The notes under the pieces: model-generated
What the model was told of the DNA's origin: nothing
Seen by the model: only the letters and a program-made list of their open reading frames with translations
Databases searched by the model: none
Shown here: in pieces, positions 45,702 to 55,436 of the stretch
How positions within the stretch are numbered: the first letter of the stretch is position 1
Layout: each line of letters opens with the position of its first letter
Translations under genes and position numbers: made by a program
NCBI RefSeq assembly: GCF_025148125.1
Contig: NZ_CP102267.1
Span: 1,052,001 to 1,116,000 of the forward strand
From: Blautia wexlerae DSM 19850
GTDB taxonomy: Bacteria; Bacillota; Clostridia; Lachnospirales; Lachnospiraceae
Length of the DNA: 64,000 nt
Reading direction: 5' to 3'

Positions 45702-47253
45702 AGTACTGATTGTTGATGACGAAAAGATGATACGTATGGGTATGAAAAATGCCATAGACTGGAAGAAACTGGAAGTAGATGACGTATTTACTGCTGCATC
45801 AGGAAACGAGGCTTTGAAGATTCTTAAAGAAGAAGGTCCTGAAATTATGGTTACAGATATCCAGATGACAGAAATGACAGGACTGGAACTGATTAAAGCG
45901 GCCAGAGAATCAGTACCTGAACTGCGTGTGATCGTGCTTACAGGCTTTGATAATTTTGAGTATGCAAGAGAGAGCCTGCGGCTTCAGGTGCAGGATTTCT
46001 TCCTGAAACCGATTGATGAAGATGATCTTTTCAATGCGATAGAAAAGCAGATAAAAGAACTGAAAGAGCAGGAAAACAAAGAGCAGAATCAGGCCAGAGT
46101 GTGGCGCTCTCAAGGCTCTGTAGTGCAGATGAGACTGGAGCAGTGCATGAGGAATTTGGTGCATACAAAAGCAGATAAAGAGATGCAGTTGTATATTCTC
46201 CAGAAAGATTTTCAGTTTGATATTAAGCAGAAAATGAGCTTGATTCTTCTGGAACAGGGAATGTATACAGAACAGCAGAATGACGGAAAATTCCGTGCAA
46301 TGACTGTTAAAAATGTCTGCATGAGCATGGTGGATTCCCAAAACAGAGGAATCACATTTGTAGATGATGACGGTACGATTGCGATTGTCTGTTTTGAAAA
46401 GGATGATGACGACAGCGTTCTGGAACAGATTGAAGAATTGTCGGATGTACTGAAGGATGAATTTGAATATAAACCAAAGATTACGGTTGGAAGTGCTGTG
46501 CAAGGATTTGAAAATCTGGCAATTTCCTACAATGATGCCAGATATCTTCTGGAACATGAAAAAAAGAATATTCAGGACATTATACAGACGATGGGGGCTC
46601 AGAACAAGAAGAAAATCTTCTGGGAAATCTATGCAGAACTGCGAAATATCATGATTTCCAATATAGGAACTCCAGATTATGTACTAAAGGCATTTAATAC
46701 CTTTACTAAGGCAACGGAATCCTATAATCTTTCTCCTTCTGCTGTGCGCAGATGTTGTTTCGAGATTGCCTCCTCTTTGATTTTTTCCTACATGGAAGAA
46801 TCGTGTGAGGTGGAAGAAGGAAAGTTGGATGCACTCTCCAAGAGTCTGTCATCAGCAGGAAAAGAAGAGGCCTGTGAGATTACGAGAATGTTTATTGAGC
46901 AGCTTATTGAAAATGATGAAGAGGATGTACATTATACCATTTCCAATGCCAGACACTATATAGATGAGCATCTTGCAGAGGATATTTCGGTTTCCAGCAT
47001 TGCGGAAAGTCTCTATATCACACCGAATTATTTTTCCAGATTATTTAAGCGGATTACAGGTGAAGGATGTAATGAATACATTGTCAGAAAGAGGATTGAG
47101 AAGGCGAAGAGCCTTCTGGAAACTACCAGCATCAAGACTGGAAAGATTGCTATGATGGTAGGATACAGAGATACGAATTATTTCTCACTGGCATTTAAGA
47201 AACATACAGGAAAATCTCCGACGAAATACAGAGAAGAAATGCAGAATACATAA
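45682..47253 (+). CDS. Response regulator of the YesN type (receiver plus AraC HTH)
   Basis: 523 residues. Receiver domain at the N-terminus (YRVLIVDDEKMIRMGM, phosphoacceptor Asp59 in MVTDIQMTEMTG, Lys in FFLKPIDE), a long middle region, and a C-terminal AraC-type double HTH (AESLYITPNYFSRLFKRITG; SLAFKKHTGKSPTKYRE). It probably activates the transporter and the GH3 gene. The gene starts with GTG, either 45682 (touching AGGAGG) or the in-frame GTG 45694 at better spacing. Either start overlaps the kinase gene, indicating coupled translation. Confidence 0.94.
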   Translation: MSGRVYRVLIVDDEKMIRMGMKNAIDWKKLEVDDVFTAASGNEALKILKEEGPEIMVTDIQMTEMTGLELIKAARESVPELRVIVLTGFDNFEYARESLRLQVQDFFLKPIDEDDLFNAIEKQIKELKEQENKEQNQARVWRSQGSVVQMRLEQCMRNLVHTKADKEMQLYILQKDFQFDIKQKMSLILLEQGMYTEQQNDGKFRAMTVKNVCMSMVDSQNRGITFVDDDGTIAIVCFEKDDDDSVLEQIEELSDVLKDEFEYKPKITVGSAVQGFENLAISYNDARYLLEHEKKNIQDIIQTMGAQNKKKIFWEIYAELRNIMISNIGTPDYVLKAFNTFTKATESYNLSPSAVRRCCFEIASSLIFSYMEESCEVEEGKLDALSKSLSSAGKEEACEITRMFIEQLIENDEEDVHYTISNARHYIDEHLAEDISVSSIAESLYITPNYFSRLFKRITGEGCNEYIVRKRIEKAKSLLETTSIKTGKIAMMVGYRDTNYFSLAFKKHTGKSPTKYREEMQNT

Positions 47254-47333
47254 TGCAGGAGTAGCGGGCTGCGCTGAGGCTTTGTTAATACCTGCTGAAT
47301 AATTATCAAATTATATAAACAGGAGGATCTGAA

Positions 47334-49454
47334 ATGAAAGATCACAGAAAAGAAAGAGCAGAAGCAAGAAAAAAAGCAGAAAAACTGGTATCACAGATGA
47401 CGCTTCTGGAGAAGGCTTCCCAGTTAAAATACGATGCTGCTCCCGTGAAAAGACTGGGTGTTCCGGCATACAATTACTGGAATGAAGCACTGCATGGAGT
47501 GGCCAGAGCAGGTGTGGCAACCATGTTCCCACAGGCAATTGCGATGGCTGCAGTATTTGACGATGAAGAGATGAAAAAAGTTGGCGATATCATTGCAACT
47601 GAGGGAAGAGCAAAATACAATGCATATTCTGCAAAAGAAGACAGAGATATTTACAAGGGTCTTACTTTCTGGTCCCCCAATGTAAACATTTTCAGAGATC
47701 CGAGATGGGGCAGAGGGCATGAAACCTATGGTGAGGATCCATATCTGACGTCCAGACTTGGCGTGAAATTCGTAGAAGGACTTCAGGGTGACGGACCTGT
47801 AATGAAAGCGGCAGCATGTGCAAAGCATTATGCAGTGCACAGCGGTCCGGAATCGCTCAGACATGAATTTGATGCACAGGCAAGCATGAAGGATATGTGG
47901 GAAACATATCTTCCGGCTTTTGAAGCGCTTGTAACAGAAGCGGATGTTGAGGCTGTAATGGGTGCTTATAACAGGACAAACGGAGAACCCTGCTGTGCAC
48001 ATAAATATCTTATGGAAGATGTCCTGAGAGGAAAATGGAAATTCGAAGGTCATTATACTTCTGACTGCTGGGCAATCCGTGACTTCCATGAACATCACAT
48101 GGTAACTTCTACGCCAAGACAGTCCGCTGCTATGGCATTAAATGCAGGCTGTGACCTGAATTGCGGTAATACATATCTTCATATGATGGGAGCTTATCAG
48201 GATGGACTGGTAACAGAAGAAAAAATCACAGAATCTGCAGTCAGACTGCTGACAACCAGATATCTGCTGGGCCTGTTTGACGGAAGTGAATATGATAAGA
48301 TACCGTATAGTGTGGTAGAGTGCAAAGAGCACATTGATGAAGCTCTTAAGATGGCAAGAAAGAGCTGCGTACTTCTGAAGAATGATGGAGTTCTTCCGAT
48401 TGATAAAACAAAAGTAAATACTATTGGTGTCATCGGCCCGAATGCAAATAGCCGTGCAGCTCTTATTGGAAATTATCATGGAACATCTTCAGAATATATT
48501 ACTGTTCTTGAAGGAATCCGTGAAGAAGCAGGTGACGATGTAAGGATCCTTTACTCTCAGGGATGTGATTTATATAAAGACAAAGTTGAAAATCTGGCAT
48601 GGGATCAGGACAGAATTTCTGAGGCAGTAATTACAGCGGAAAACAGCGATGTAGTCATACTCTGCGTAGGTCTTGATGAGACTCTGGAGGGAGAAGAAGG
48701 AGATACCGGAAACAGTGATGCATCCGGGGACAAAGTTGATCTTCATCTTCCGAAAGTACAGGAAGAACTGATCGAGAAAGTAACAGCAGTAGGAAAACCT
48801 ACCATCGTAGTTCTGATGGCAGGAAGTGCGATTGACCTGAATTATGCGCAGGATAACTGTAATGGAATCCTTCTTGCATGGTATCCGGGAGCAAGAGGCG
48901 GACGTGCAATAGCAGATCTTCTCTTCGGAAAAGAATCTCCATCAGGAAAACTTCCGATAACCTTCTATAAAGACCTGGAAGGAATGCCGGAATTCACAGA
49001 TTACTCTATGAAAAACAGAACTTACCGTTATATGGAAAAAGAGGCACTTTATCCATTTGGATACGGACTTACATACAGTGATACCTGCGTAACAGAAGCA
49101 GAGGTTGTCAGTGAAGTATCAGCAGAGTCCGATATCATGTTAAAAGCAACTGTTAAGAACAATGGAACAGTAGATACAGATGAAGTTGTTCAGGTGTATA
49201 TCAAAGACCTTGATTCTCCGCTTGCAGTTCGTAACTACAGTCTCTGCGGATTTAAGAGAGTATCTCTGAAAGCGGGAGAAGAGAAAACTGTAGAATTTAC
49301 AATTTCTAATAAAGCAATGAATATAGTTGATGAAGATGGAAATCGTTACATCGCAGGAAAACATTTCCGTTTATTTGCAGGAGTATCCCAGCCGGATACA
49401 AGAAGTGCAGAACTGACAGGACATAAGCCTGCTGAGGTAGAAATTGCACTTTAA
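47334..49454 (+). CDS. GH3 beta-glycosidase (beta-glucosidase or beta-xylosidase)
   Basis: 706 residues with no signal peptide, so it acts in the cytoplasm on imported oligosaccharides. Domains are the GH3 N-terminal barrel (YNYWNEALHGVARAG, RDPRWGRGHETYGEDPYL, KHYAVHSGPES), with nucleophile Asp in GHYTSDCWAIRDF near residue 244, then GH3 C-terminal (about 340-570) and a fibronectin-III-like end (about 610-690). The YNYWNEALHG and SDC context resembles beta-xylosidases, while other parts fit glucosidases. ATG 47334 follows AGGAGG, 80 bases after the YesN gene with no terminator between, so it is likely part of the same transcript. Confidence 0.93.
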   Translation: MKDHRKERAEARKKAEKLVSQMTLLEKASQLKYDAAPVKRLGVPAYNYWNEALHGVARAGVATMFPQAIAMAAVFDDEEMKKVGDIIATEGRAKYNAYSAKEDRDIYKGLTFWSPNVNIFRDPRWGRGHETYGEDPYLTSRLGVKFVEGLQGDGPVMKAAACAKHYAVHSGPESLRHEFDAQASMKDMWETYLPAFEALVTEADVEAVMGAYNRTNGEPCCAHKYLMEDVLRGKWKFEGHYTSDCWAIRDFHEHHMVTSTPRQSAAMALNAGCDLNCGNTYLHMMGAYQDGLVTEEKITESAVRLLTTRYLLGLFDGSEYDKIPYSVVECKEHIDEALKMARKSCVLLKNDGVLPIDKTKVNTIGVIGPNANSRAALIGNYHGTSSEYITVLEGIREEAGDDVRILYSQGCDLYKDKVENLAWDQDRISEAVITAENSDVVILCVGLDETLEGEEGDTGNSDASGDKVDLHLPKVQEELIEKVTAVGKPTIVVLMAGSAIDLNYAQDNCNGILLAWYPGARGGRAIADLLFGKESPSGKLPITFYKDLEGMPEFTDYSMKNRTYRYMEKEALYPFGYGLTYSDTCVTEAEVVSEVSAESDIMLKATVKNNGTVDTDEVVQVYIKDLDSPLAVRNYSLCGFKRVSLKAGEEKTVEFTISNKAMNIVDEDGNRYIAGKHFRLFAGVSQPDTRSAELTGHKPAEVEIAL

Positions 49455-49539
49455 CCGAACGGAGTAAGTATTCTGTTTCAATTGCGAAAAGTAACATAAA
49501 ATAAAAACCATATTATATATGGACAGGAGGAACACAGAC

Positions 49540-50610
49540 ATGAAAAACAAAATTAAAAAAATATTACTTCTTGGAATGACAGCCATGTTTACTGCCGGTG
49601 CAGCAGGCACAGCAGTTATATCCTGTCCTGTATGGGCAGATGAAGCAGAACAAAACTCTGAGACTGCAGAAGAGCCAAAAGCAGAAGATGCAGCTGTGGA
49701 AGAAGAAATTGCTGATCAGACAGATGATAAAACAGAAAACACAGATTTAAAAACTGTAGAACATCCAAGAATGTCTGCCTATTCCATTCGCAGATTTTCC
49801 ATTGTAAAGGACGGCGAAGAAGTATTTCAGATCAAACAGGAACCGGCAGATTATAAGATGGATTTCGACTACTGGGAAATTACCAATCCGTATGATGAGA
49901 CTGCAACAGTAAACACAGAGAATATGTATGAAATGTTTGGAGTGCTGGCTGCTTTTGATCTCAGCAACGGCGTCGATGCAGCAAATACAGATACCGGACT
50001 GGATAATACAAAGACATATTTTACAGTAGATTTTGTAAATACAGTTAACGATGACACAGCAAAAGAAACGCAGGATGCAGATGCAACAGCAACGATCCTT
50101 ATCGGAAATACAGATGAGAATGGTGATTATTATGCATGCGTAAAAGGATACGAAGAGGCTGTTTATCTGCTTTCAAAAGAGTCGGTGAACAGTCTTCTGG
50201 AACTGAAACCATTTAATTTGATCCTGAAGATTCCGGCATTGGTAAATATTGATACACTTGACAGTGTGGATATAAGCATTGGAAAGAAAACCTATACCAT
50301 GAAGCTGGATGGCAGCGATTATAAATTCGGAAAGAAAACTGTAAAGAAGGAGAAATTTACTGAATTGTATCAGGCGCTTCAAAGTATAATGCTTGATTCG
50401 GAAGTTGAAGAAACAAAAGATGCAGCAGATAAGGAAGAAGTGCTGACTGTAACATTCCACAGAAACACAGAAGAAGCTCCGGAAGTAACTCTGAAATATT
50501 TTGCATATGATGATACTTATGATAGTCTGGAAATCAATGGAACCGAGAGATTTCTTGTGAAAGCGGAAGATGTGGATGCACTGGTAAAACAGATTAAAAA
50601 AGCGTTTTAA
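49540..50610 (+). CDS. Secreted DUF4340-like protein
   Basis: 356 residues starting at ATG 49540, with AGGAGG ten bases upstream. A signal peptide (residues 1-35) ends either at a type I site after VWA or at a lipobox-like VISC; both are possible. A strongly acidic Glu/Asp/Ala stretch follows (about 36-75), then two related beta-rich segments (VKDGEEVFQIKQEPADYK; GKKTYTMKLDGSDYKF) of the kind seen in DUF4340 proteins. DUF4340 proteins often accompany gliding or ABC-type export genes, but none is adjacent here. Function is unknown. It directly follows the GH3 gene. Confidence 0.75.
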   Translation: MKNKIKKILLLGMTAMFTAGAAGTAVISCPVWADEAEQNSETAEEPKAEDAAVEEEIADQTDDKTENTDLKTVEHPRMSAYSIRRFSIVKDGEEVFQIKQEPADYKMDFDYWEITNPYDETATVNTENMYEMFGVLAAFDLSNGVDAANTDTGLDNTKTYFTVDFVNTVNDDTAKETQDADATATILIGNTDENGDYYACVKGYEEAVYLLSKESVNSLLELKPFNLILKIPALVNIDTLDSVDISIGKKTYTMKLDGSDYKFGKKTVKKEKFTELYQALQSIMLDSEVEETKDAADKEEVLTVTFHRNTEEAPEVTLKYFAYDDTYDSLEINGTERFLVKAEDVDALVKQIKKAF

Positions 50611-50719
50611 TCGAATCGAATCTGTTATTTGCTACAGAGCTCAGCAGAGAAACATAATATGTGGTATCCTAATTTATATCATAAAATATTTTGGTACACG
50701 GACAAATGTCTTTTGGTGA

Positions 50720-50748
50720 TTGACATGATGGATAGAATTGGTTATAAT
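50720..50748 (+). promoter_or_regulatory. Consensus sigma-A promoter of glyA
   Basis: TTGACA (50720-50725), 17 bases, TATAAT (50743-50748): a perfect consensus, predicting strong constitutive expression with a leader of about 35 bases. Confidence 0.85.
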
Positions 50749-50789
50749 CGGAATAATTACTGAGCGTATAACAAAGGAGGAGCACGAAG

Positions 50790-52028
50790 ATGTATTCAAT
50801 CGACGACGTAGCAAAGACAGACAAGGATATCGCAGATCTGATCGAGGCGGAGCTTGCACGCCAGAATTCCCATATTGAGCTGATCGCTTCAGAGAACTGG
50901 GTAAGTAAAGCAGTTATGGCAGCAATGGGAAGCCCTCTTACTAATAAATATGCGGAAGGATATCCGGGGAAGAGATTTTACGGCGGATGTTCCTGCGTGG
51001 ATGAGGTGGAAGCTCTTGCAATCGAACGTGCGAAAGAATTATTCGGATGTGAATATGCAAATGTACAGCCGCACTCCGGAGCACAGGCAAACATGGCAGT
51101 CTTTTTTGCAATGCTGCAGCCGGGAGATACTGTAATGGGTATGAATCTGGATCATGGTGGACATCTGACACATGGAAGTCCTGCAAATATGTCCGGAACC
51201 TACTTTAAGCCGGTATATTATGGAGTCAATGATGACGGTGTGATCGATTATGAAGAAGTCAGAAGAATCGCCATTGAGAATAAACCAAAGCTGATCGTAG
51301 CAGGTGCAAGTGCCTATGCCAGAGTTATTGATTTTAAGAAATTCCGTGAGATCGCAGATGAAGTTGGGGCTTATCTGATGGTGGATATGGCGCATATCGC
51401 CGGTCTGGTAGCAGGAGGACAGCATCCAAGCCCGATTCCTTATGCAGACGTTGTGACTACAACCACACACAAAACTCTGCGTGGACCAAGAGGCGGCCTG
51501 ATCTTAAGCAGCGCAGAGAATGCAAAGAAATTTAACTTTAATAAAGCAGTATTTCCGGGAATCCAGGGTGGTCCTCTGATGCACGTGATCGCTGCCAAGG
51601 CAGTATGTTTCAAAGAAGCGCTTCAGCCGGAATTTAAGGACTATGCAAAGATGATCGTTGAGAATGCGCAGGCACTTTGCAAAGGGCTTCAGAAGAGAGG
51701 AATTGATATTGTTTCCGGTGGGACAGACAATCATCTGATGCTTGTAGATCTCAGAAGTCTGGGCGTTACAGGCAAGCAGATGGAGAATCTTCTTGATGAA
51801 GTAAACATTACCTGCAATAAGAATGCAATTCCAAATGATCCCCAGTCTCCATTTGTTACAAGCGGTGTACGTCTCGGAACAGCAGCAGTTACTTCACGAG
51901 GCATGAAACCGGAAGATATGGACAAGATTGCAGAAGCAATTGCTATGACCTTAAAAGAAGAAGGCAGCCAGGAAAAGGCAAAGGCAATCGTCAAAGAACT
52001 TACAGACAAATATCCTCTGGTTGGATAA
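50790..52028 (+). CDS. glyA: Serine hydroxymethyltransferase
   Basis: PLP enzyme converting serine and tetrahydrofolate to glycine and methylene-tetrahydrofolate, 412 residues. It supplies the one-carbon units used by ThyA and the AICAR transformylase in this window. The signatures are [44 protein letters not shown], and PLP Lys228 in [19 protein letters not shown] 50790 follows AAAGGAGGAG. It is a single-gene unit with its own perfect-consensus promoter and terminator. Confidence 0.98.
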   Translation: MYSIDDVAKTDKDIADLIEAELARQNSHIELIASENWVSKAVMAAMGSPLTNKYAEGYPGKRFYGGCSCVDEVEALAIERAKELFGCEYANVQPHSGAQANMAVFFAMLQPGDTVMGMNLDHGGHLTHGSPANMSGTYFKPVYYGVNDDGVIDYEEVRRIAIENKPKLIVAGASAYARVIDFKKFREIADEVGAYLMVDMAHIAGLVAGGQHPSPIPYADVVTTTTHKTLRGPRGGLILSSAENAKKFNFNKAVFPGIQGGPLMHVIAAKAVCFKEALQPEFKDYAKMIVENAQALCKGLQKRGIDIVSGGTDNHLMLVDLRSLGVTGKQMENLLDEVNITCNKNAIPNDPQSPFVTSGVRLGTAAVTSRGMKPEDMDKIAEAIAMTLKEEGSQEKAKAIVKELTDKYPLVG

Positions 52029-52051
52029 ATAAATCATACAAAATAATGTAT

Positions 52052-52098
52052 AAAAGCGAAATGCATGGTTCATGAGTGAACAGCACTTCGCTTTTATT
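52052..52098 (+). terminator. Terminator of glyA
   Basis: AAAAGCGAA-TGC pairs with GCA-TTCGCTTTT, with a loop of about 18 bases and TTTTATTTATT following. Confidence 0.8.
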
Positions 52099-52168
52099 TA
52101 TTATGTCGCTGAATCGAGAAACTTATTTAACCAAATTATACCAAAATTATCCAAATAAAATCATGGAT

Positions 52169-52183
52169 TTTTTTCAGAAAACG
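52169..52183. promoter_or_regulatory. CodY-box-like site upstream of trxB
   Basis: TTTTTTCAGAAAACG matches the CodY consensus at 11 of 15 positions, with the TTTTCAGAAAA core intact. It sits just upstream of a TATAGT (52188-52193), so it could block a promoter. Confidence 0.35.
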
Positions 52184-52210
52184 TAGTATAGTAACAATAG
52201 CTGATAATAA

Positions 52211-52237
52211 GTTACTGAGAACAGAGTGAACAGTAAC
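52211..52237. repeat. Solo terminal hairpin of the 143-base repeat
   Basis: A 27-base hairpin with GTTACTG/CAGTAAC arms. It differs at a single base from the right-end hairpin of copy 2 (35474-35500) and lies in the leader of the trxB-like gene. Confidence 0.8.
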
Positions 52238-52289
52238 GATGATATATCACAGTATATTGAAAACAATAACAGAGAGCAGGTGACAGAAT

Positions 52290-53198
52290 TTGGAAAAAGT
52301 GATAATCATAGGTGCCGGACCTGCAGGAATTTCCGCTGCGCTTTATGCAGTTCGTGGAAATCTGGATCCCCTGGTGATCAATAATGGGATCGGTGCTTTG
52401 GAAAAAGCAGAGAAAATAGAAAACTATTACGGACTGGAACATCCGCTGTCCGGTCAGGAATTATATGATACAGGAATCGCTCAGGCGAAAGCACTGGGCG
52501 TACGAATATTGGATGCACAGGTTCTGGGAGTCGGCGGGTTTGATACTTTTGTGGTAAAAACTACAGAAGGTGAATTCGAGACTCAGAGTCTGATTCTTGC
52601 AACAGGAAGTAAGCGCGCTGCACCGAAGATCCCGGGTGTTAAAGAATTTGAGGGAAAAGGTGTCAGCTACTGTGCAATCTGCGATGCTTTCTTTTACAGA
52701 GGCAAGGATGTAGCAGTTCTTGGAAACGGTGATTTCGCCATGCATGAAGCAAAGGAATTGTCTAATACTGCTTCTACAGTAACCATTTATACAAACGGTG
52801 AAGAACCGGAATTTACATCTGAAGAAAATATCAGTGTAAACACAATGAAGATCCAGTCTGTAGAGGGCGATGATCTGGTATCCGGAATCCGTCTTGCACC
52901 TGATGTGCAGGCAGAGGAAATAAAGGCAGGAGCAGGTCAGCAGGCAAATGATTTCTGTCCTGCAGAGGGTGTATTTATTGCAATGGGAACTGCAGGCAGT
53001 ACTGAGATTGCCCGCCAGATGGGAGCTGAACTTACGGAAAAAGGAAACATTAAAGTTAACGAAAATATGGAAACAACCATCCCGGGACTCTATGCGGCAG
53101 GTGACTGTACAGGCGGACTTCTTCAAGTGGCGAAAGCTGTGTATGAGGGAGCAAAGGCAGGTATTAATGCAGGGAAGTATGTAAGATCTTTAAAATAA
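52290..53198 (+). CDS. trxB: Thioredoxin reductase-like flavoprotein with altered NADPH motif
   Basis: 302 residues, starting at TTG 52290 behind GCAGGTG. FAD-binding IIGAGPAGISAALYAVRG is at the N-terminus, the redox pair is CAIC (Cys128, Cys131) in YCAICDAFFYRG, and the FAD end motif is GLYAAGDCTGG. The second Rossmann domain has GNGDFAMHEA (145-154) where NADPH-dependent enzymes have GGGxSA-like. The downstream HRRxxxR NADP-phosphate site is replaced by TIYTNGEE. This resembles the ferredoxin- or flavodoxin-dependent thioredoxin reductases described in clostridia, so NADPH may not be the donor. trxA follows, so it presumably reduces that thioredoxin. Confidence 0.88.
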   Translation: MEKVIIIGAGPAGISAALYAVRGNLDPLVINNGIGALEKAEKIENYYGLEHPLSGQELYDTGIAQAKALGVRILDAQVLGVGGFDTFVVKTTEGEFETQSLILATGSKRAAPKIPGVKEFEGKGVSYCAICDAFFYRGKDVAVLGNGDFAMHEAKELSNTASTVTIYTNGEEPEFTSEENISVNTMKIQSVEGDDLVSGIRLAPDVQAEEIKAGAGQQANDFCPAEGVFIAMGTAGSTEIARQMGAELTEKGNIKVNENMETTIPGLYAAGDCTGGLLQVAKAVYEGAKAGINAGKYVRSLK

Positions 53199-53309
53199 AA
53201 AATCTAAAATAAAAACTGAAAATTTAACAGGGTTATAGTGTTGATATTATAAAACCAGAGAACTTACATTGCAAATTTTTATAAAGAATAAGCAAAGGAG
53301 ATATGAATT

Positions 53310-53612
53310 ATGGCAAAAGAGATTACAACAGCAAATTTTGAAACAGAAGTATTAAAATCTGAGAAACCGGTTCTTATAGATTTCTGGGCAACATGGTGTG
53401 GACCATGTATGCGTCAGGGTCCGGTTGTAGAAGAACTGGCAGAAGAGGGATACGCAGTAGGAAAAGTAGACGTAGATCAGAATATGGCACTTGCACAGCA
53501 GTTTCGTGTAGTCAGCATTCCGACACTGATCCTGTTTAAAGACGGTGCGGAAGTGAAACGCTTCGTAGGTCTTACTTCCAAAGAAGAGCTGAAGAGTGCA
53601 CTGGAAGGCTAA
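53310..53612 (+). CDS. trxA: Thioredoxin
   Basis: 100-residue thioredoxin with the canonical active site in FWATWCGPCMRQGPVVEEL, then VGKVDVDQNMALAQQFRVVS and the cis-proline segment SIPTLILFKDGAEVKRFVG. It reduces protein disulfides, being re-reduced by the TrxB-like protein 112 bases upstream. ATG 53310 follows AAAGGAG. The radical SAM gene starts 7 bases after the stop, so at least part of this cluster is one transcript. Confidence 0.97.
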   Translation: MAKEITTANFETEVLKSEKPVLIDFWATWCGPCMRQGPVVEELAEEGYAVGKVDVDQNMALAQQFRVVSIPTLILFKDGAEVKRFVGLTSKEELKSALEG

Positions 53613-53618
53613 AGATTT

Positions 53619-55295
53619 ATGAAGATTTTATTAGCGGCATGCAATGCAAAATATATTCATTCCAATCTTGCTGTTTATGATCTGCAGGCATATGCATCCG
53701 ATTACGCAGATCATATTGTATTAAAGGAATATACCATCAACCAGCAGAAAGATGATATCATGCGTGATATTTATCTGGAGCATCCTGATGTGGTATGTGT
53801 GTCCTGTTATATCTGGAACCTTTCTTTTGTAAAAGAACTGATGGCAGATCTGATAAAGATTCTTCCGGGCGCCGACTTCTGGGCCGGCGGTCCGGAAGTT
53901 TCTTATGATGCGGAGAAATTCCTGACAGAAAACTCAGAATTTAAAGGTGTTATGGTCGGGGAAGGTGAAGAAACATTTAAAGAACTTGCCGGATATTATG
54001 TGGAAAAAAATCCGCAGAACCTGAAAGATATGACAGGAATCTGTTACAGAGACGGAGATCAGATCATACATAATGGATGGCGCCAGATCATGGACTTAAG
54101 CAGTATTCCGTTCATTTACAAAGATCTGTCTGAGTTTAAGAACAGGATCATTTATTATGAAAGCAGCAGAGGATGTCCTTTCTCCTGCAGTTACTGTCTT
54201 TCTTCCATTGATAAGAAACTGCGTTTCAGAGATACAGAGACCGTAAAGAAAGAGCTGCAGTTTTTTATAGACAATAAGGTTCCGCAGGTAAAGTTTGTAG
54301 ACCGTACCTTTAACTGTAAACATGACCATGCAATGGCAATCTGGAAGTATATTAATGAACACGATAACGGTGTAACAAACTTTCATTTCGAGATTTCGGC
54401 AGATCTGTTAAGAGAAGAGGAACTGCAGGAAATGTCCACTATGCGTCCGGGCCTGATTCAGTTGGAGATCGGAGTACAGTCAACAAATCCGGATACGATT
54501 AAGGCAATTCACAGAACTATGGATTTTGAAAAACTGAAAGGAATTGTTGACAGAATCCACAGCTTTGGAAATATCCATCAGCATCTGGACCTGATCGCAG
54601 GACTTCCCTATGAAGATTACGACAGCTTCCGGAATTCCTTTAATGATGTCTATGCGCTGAAACCACAGCAGCTTCAGCTGGGCTTTTTGAAGGTGTTAAA
54701 GGGTTCCCATATGATGGAGATGTGCAGGGAATATGGTATTGTATACAAAACACAGGAGCCTTATGAGGTACTTTCCACGAAGTGGCTGGATTATGACCAC
54801 GTTTTGAAGCTGAAAACTGTGGAAAATATGGTGGAAGTGTATTATAATAGTGGACAATTCCAGAATACACTTGAATATCTGGAAAATTTTTTCCCGGATG
54901 CTTTCTCAATTTACGAGAGACTGGGCAGTTTTTACATGGAAAAAGGCTATGGTGATGTTTCTCATACAAGAATGCGAAGATATGAGATTCTGCTGGAATT
55001 TCTGGAGGATATGCCGGAGATTTCCGTGGATCAGGTAAAAGACCAGATGGTATATGATCTCTATCTGAGAGAGAACCTGAAAAGCCGTCCCGGCTTTGCC
55101 AGAGACCAGAAGCCTTTTGAGAGACAGATATGGGACTTCAGAAAACGGGAAAAGGTGGCAAAGAATGCACATGTGGAAGTATTTGCAGATGGAAAAGTAC
55201 TGCTGTTTGACTATGCAGACCGTGATCCGCTGACTAACAACGCTCATGTGACAGATGTGACGAAAGATGTGTTTGAGAACCTGAACAGAGATTAA
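53619..55295 (+). CDS. B12-binding-domain radical SAM protein with DUF4080 C-terminus
   Basis: 558 residues. An N-terminal cobalamin-binding-like Rossmann domain (about 1-150, beginning KILLAACNAKYIHSNLA) is followed by a radical SAM core whose 4Fe-4S cysteines are Cys186, Cys190 and Cys193 in SSRGCPFSCSYCLSS, then QLEIGVQSTNPDTIKAI. The C-terminal third fits DUF4080. Such enzymes methylate or rearrange unreactive carbons; the substrate for this family is unknown. Linkage to thioredoxin genes suggests a need for thiol reductant. ATG 53619 lies 7 bases after trxA; its ribosome site (GGAAGG) lies within the end of trxA. Confidence 0.92.
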   Translation: MKILLAACNAKYIHSNLAVYDLQAYASDYADHIVLKEYTINQQKDDIMRDIYLEHPDVVCVSCYIWNLSFVKELMADLIKILPGADFWAGGPEVSYDAEKFLTENSEFKGVMVGEGEETFKELAGYYVEKNPQNLKDMTGICYRDGDQIIHNGWRQIMDLSSIPFIYKDLSEFKNRIIYYESSRGCPFSCSYCLSSIDKKLRFRDTETVKKELQFFIDNKVPQVKFVDRTFNCKHDHAMAIWKYINEHDNGVTNFHFEISADLLREEELQEMSTMRPGLIQLEIGVQSTNPDTIKAIHRTMDFEKLKGIVDRIHSFGNIHQHLDLIAGLPYEDYDSFRNSFNDVYALKPQQLQLGFLKVLKGSHMMEMCREYGIVYKTQEPYEVLSTKWLDYDHVLKLKTVENMVEVYYNSGQFQNTLEYLENFFPDAFSIYERLGSFYMEKGYGDVSHTRMRRYEILLEFLEDMPEISVDQVKDQMVYDLYLRENLKSRPGFARDQKPFERQIWDFRKREKVAKNAHVEVFADGKVLLFDYADRDPLTNNAHVTDVTKDVFENLNRD

Positions 55296-55309
55296 AGAGG
55301 TGAAGAGAA

Positions 55310-55414
55310 ATGGGAATGTTTAATCCAAAGAATCGTAAAGTGATCACAGCAATTATTGCAATCATTCTGGTACTGGCAATGGTAGTGCCGACAGTTCTGT
55401 CTCTGCTTGTATAA
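55310..55414 (+). CDS. 34-residue single-span membrane peptide
   Basis: A short gene between the radical SAM and half-HypE-like genes. The start ATG 55310 has GAGGTG eight bases upstream and the stop is TAA at 55412-55414. The peptide begins MGMFNPKNRKV, and residues 11-34 are almost entirely hydrophobic (ITAIIAIILVLAMVVPTVL), one membrane span with a basic inside end. The ribosome site, codon-like structure and tight fit in the operon (14 bases after one gene, 22 before the next) support a real gene. I do not recognise a family; it may anchor or modulate a neighbouring protein. Confidence 0.7.
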   Translation: MGMFNPKNRKVITAIIAIILVLAMVVPTVLSLLV

Positions 55415-55436
55415 TAAATTTTTCAGGAGAAAACAA

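Noticed and set aside
47931..47946. Catabolite-response-like motif (TGAAGCGCTTGTAA) in the GH3 gene
   Set aside because: One base short of the consensus spacing and deep in coding sequence; likely a chance match.
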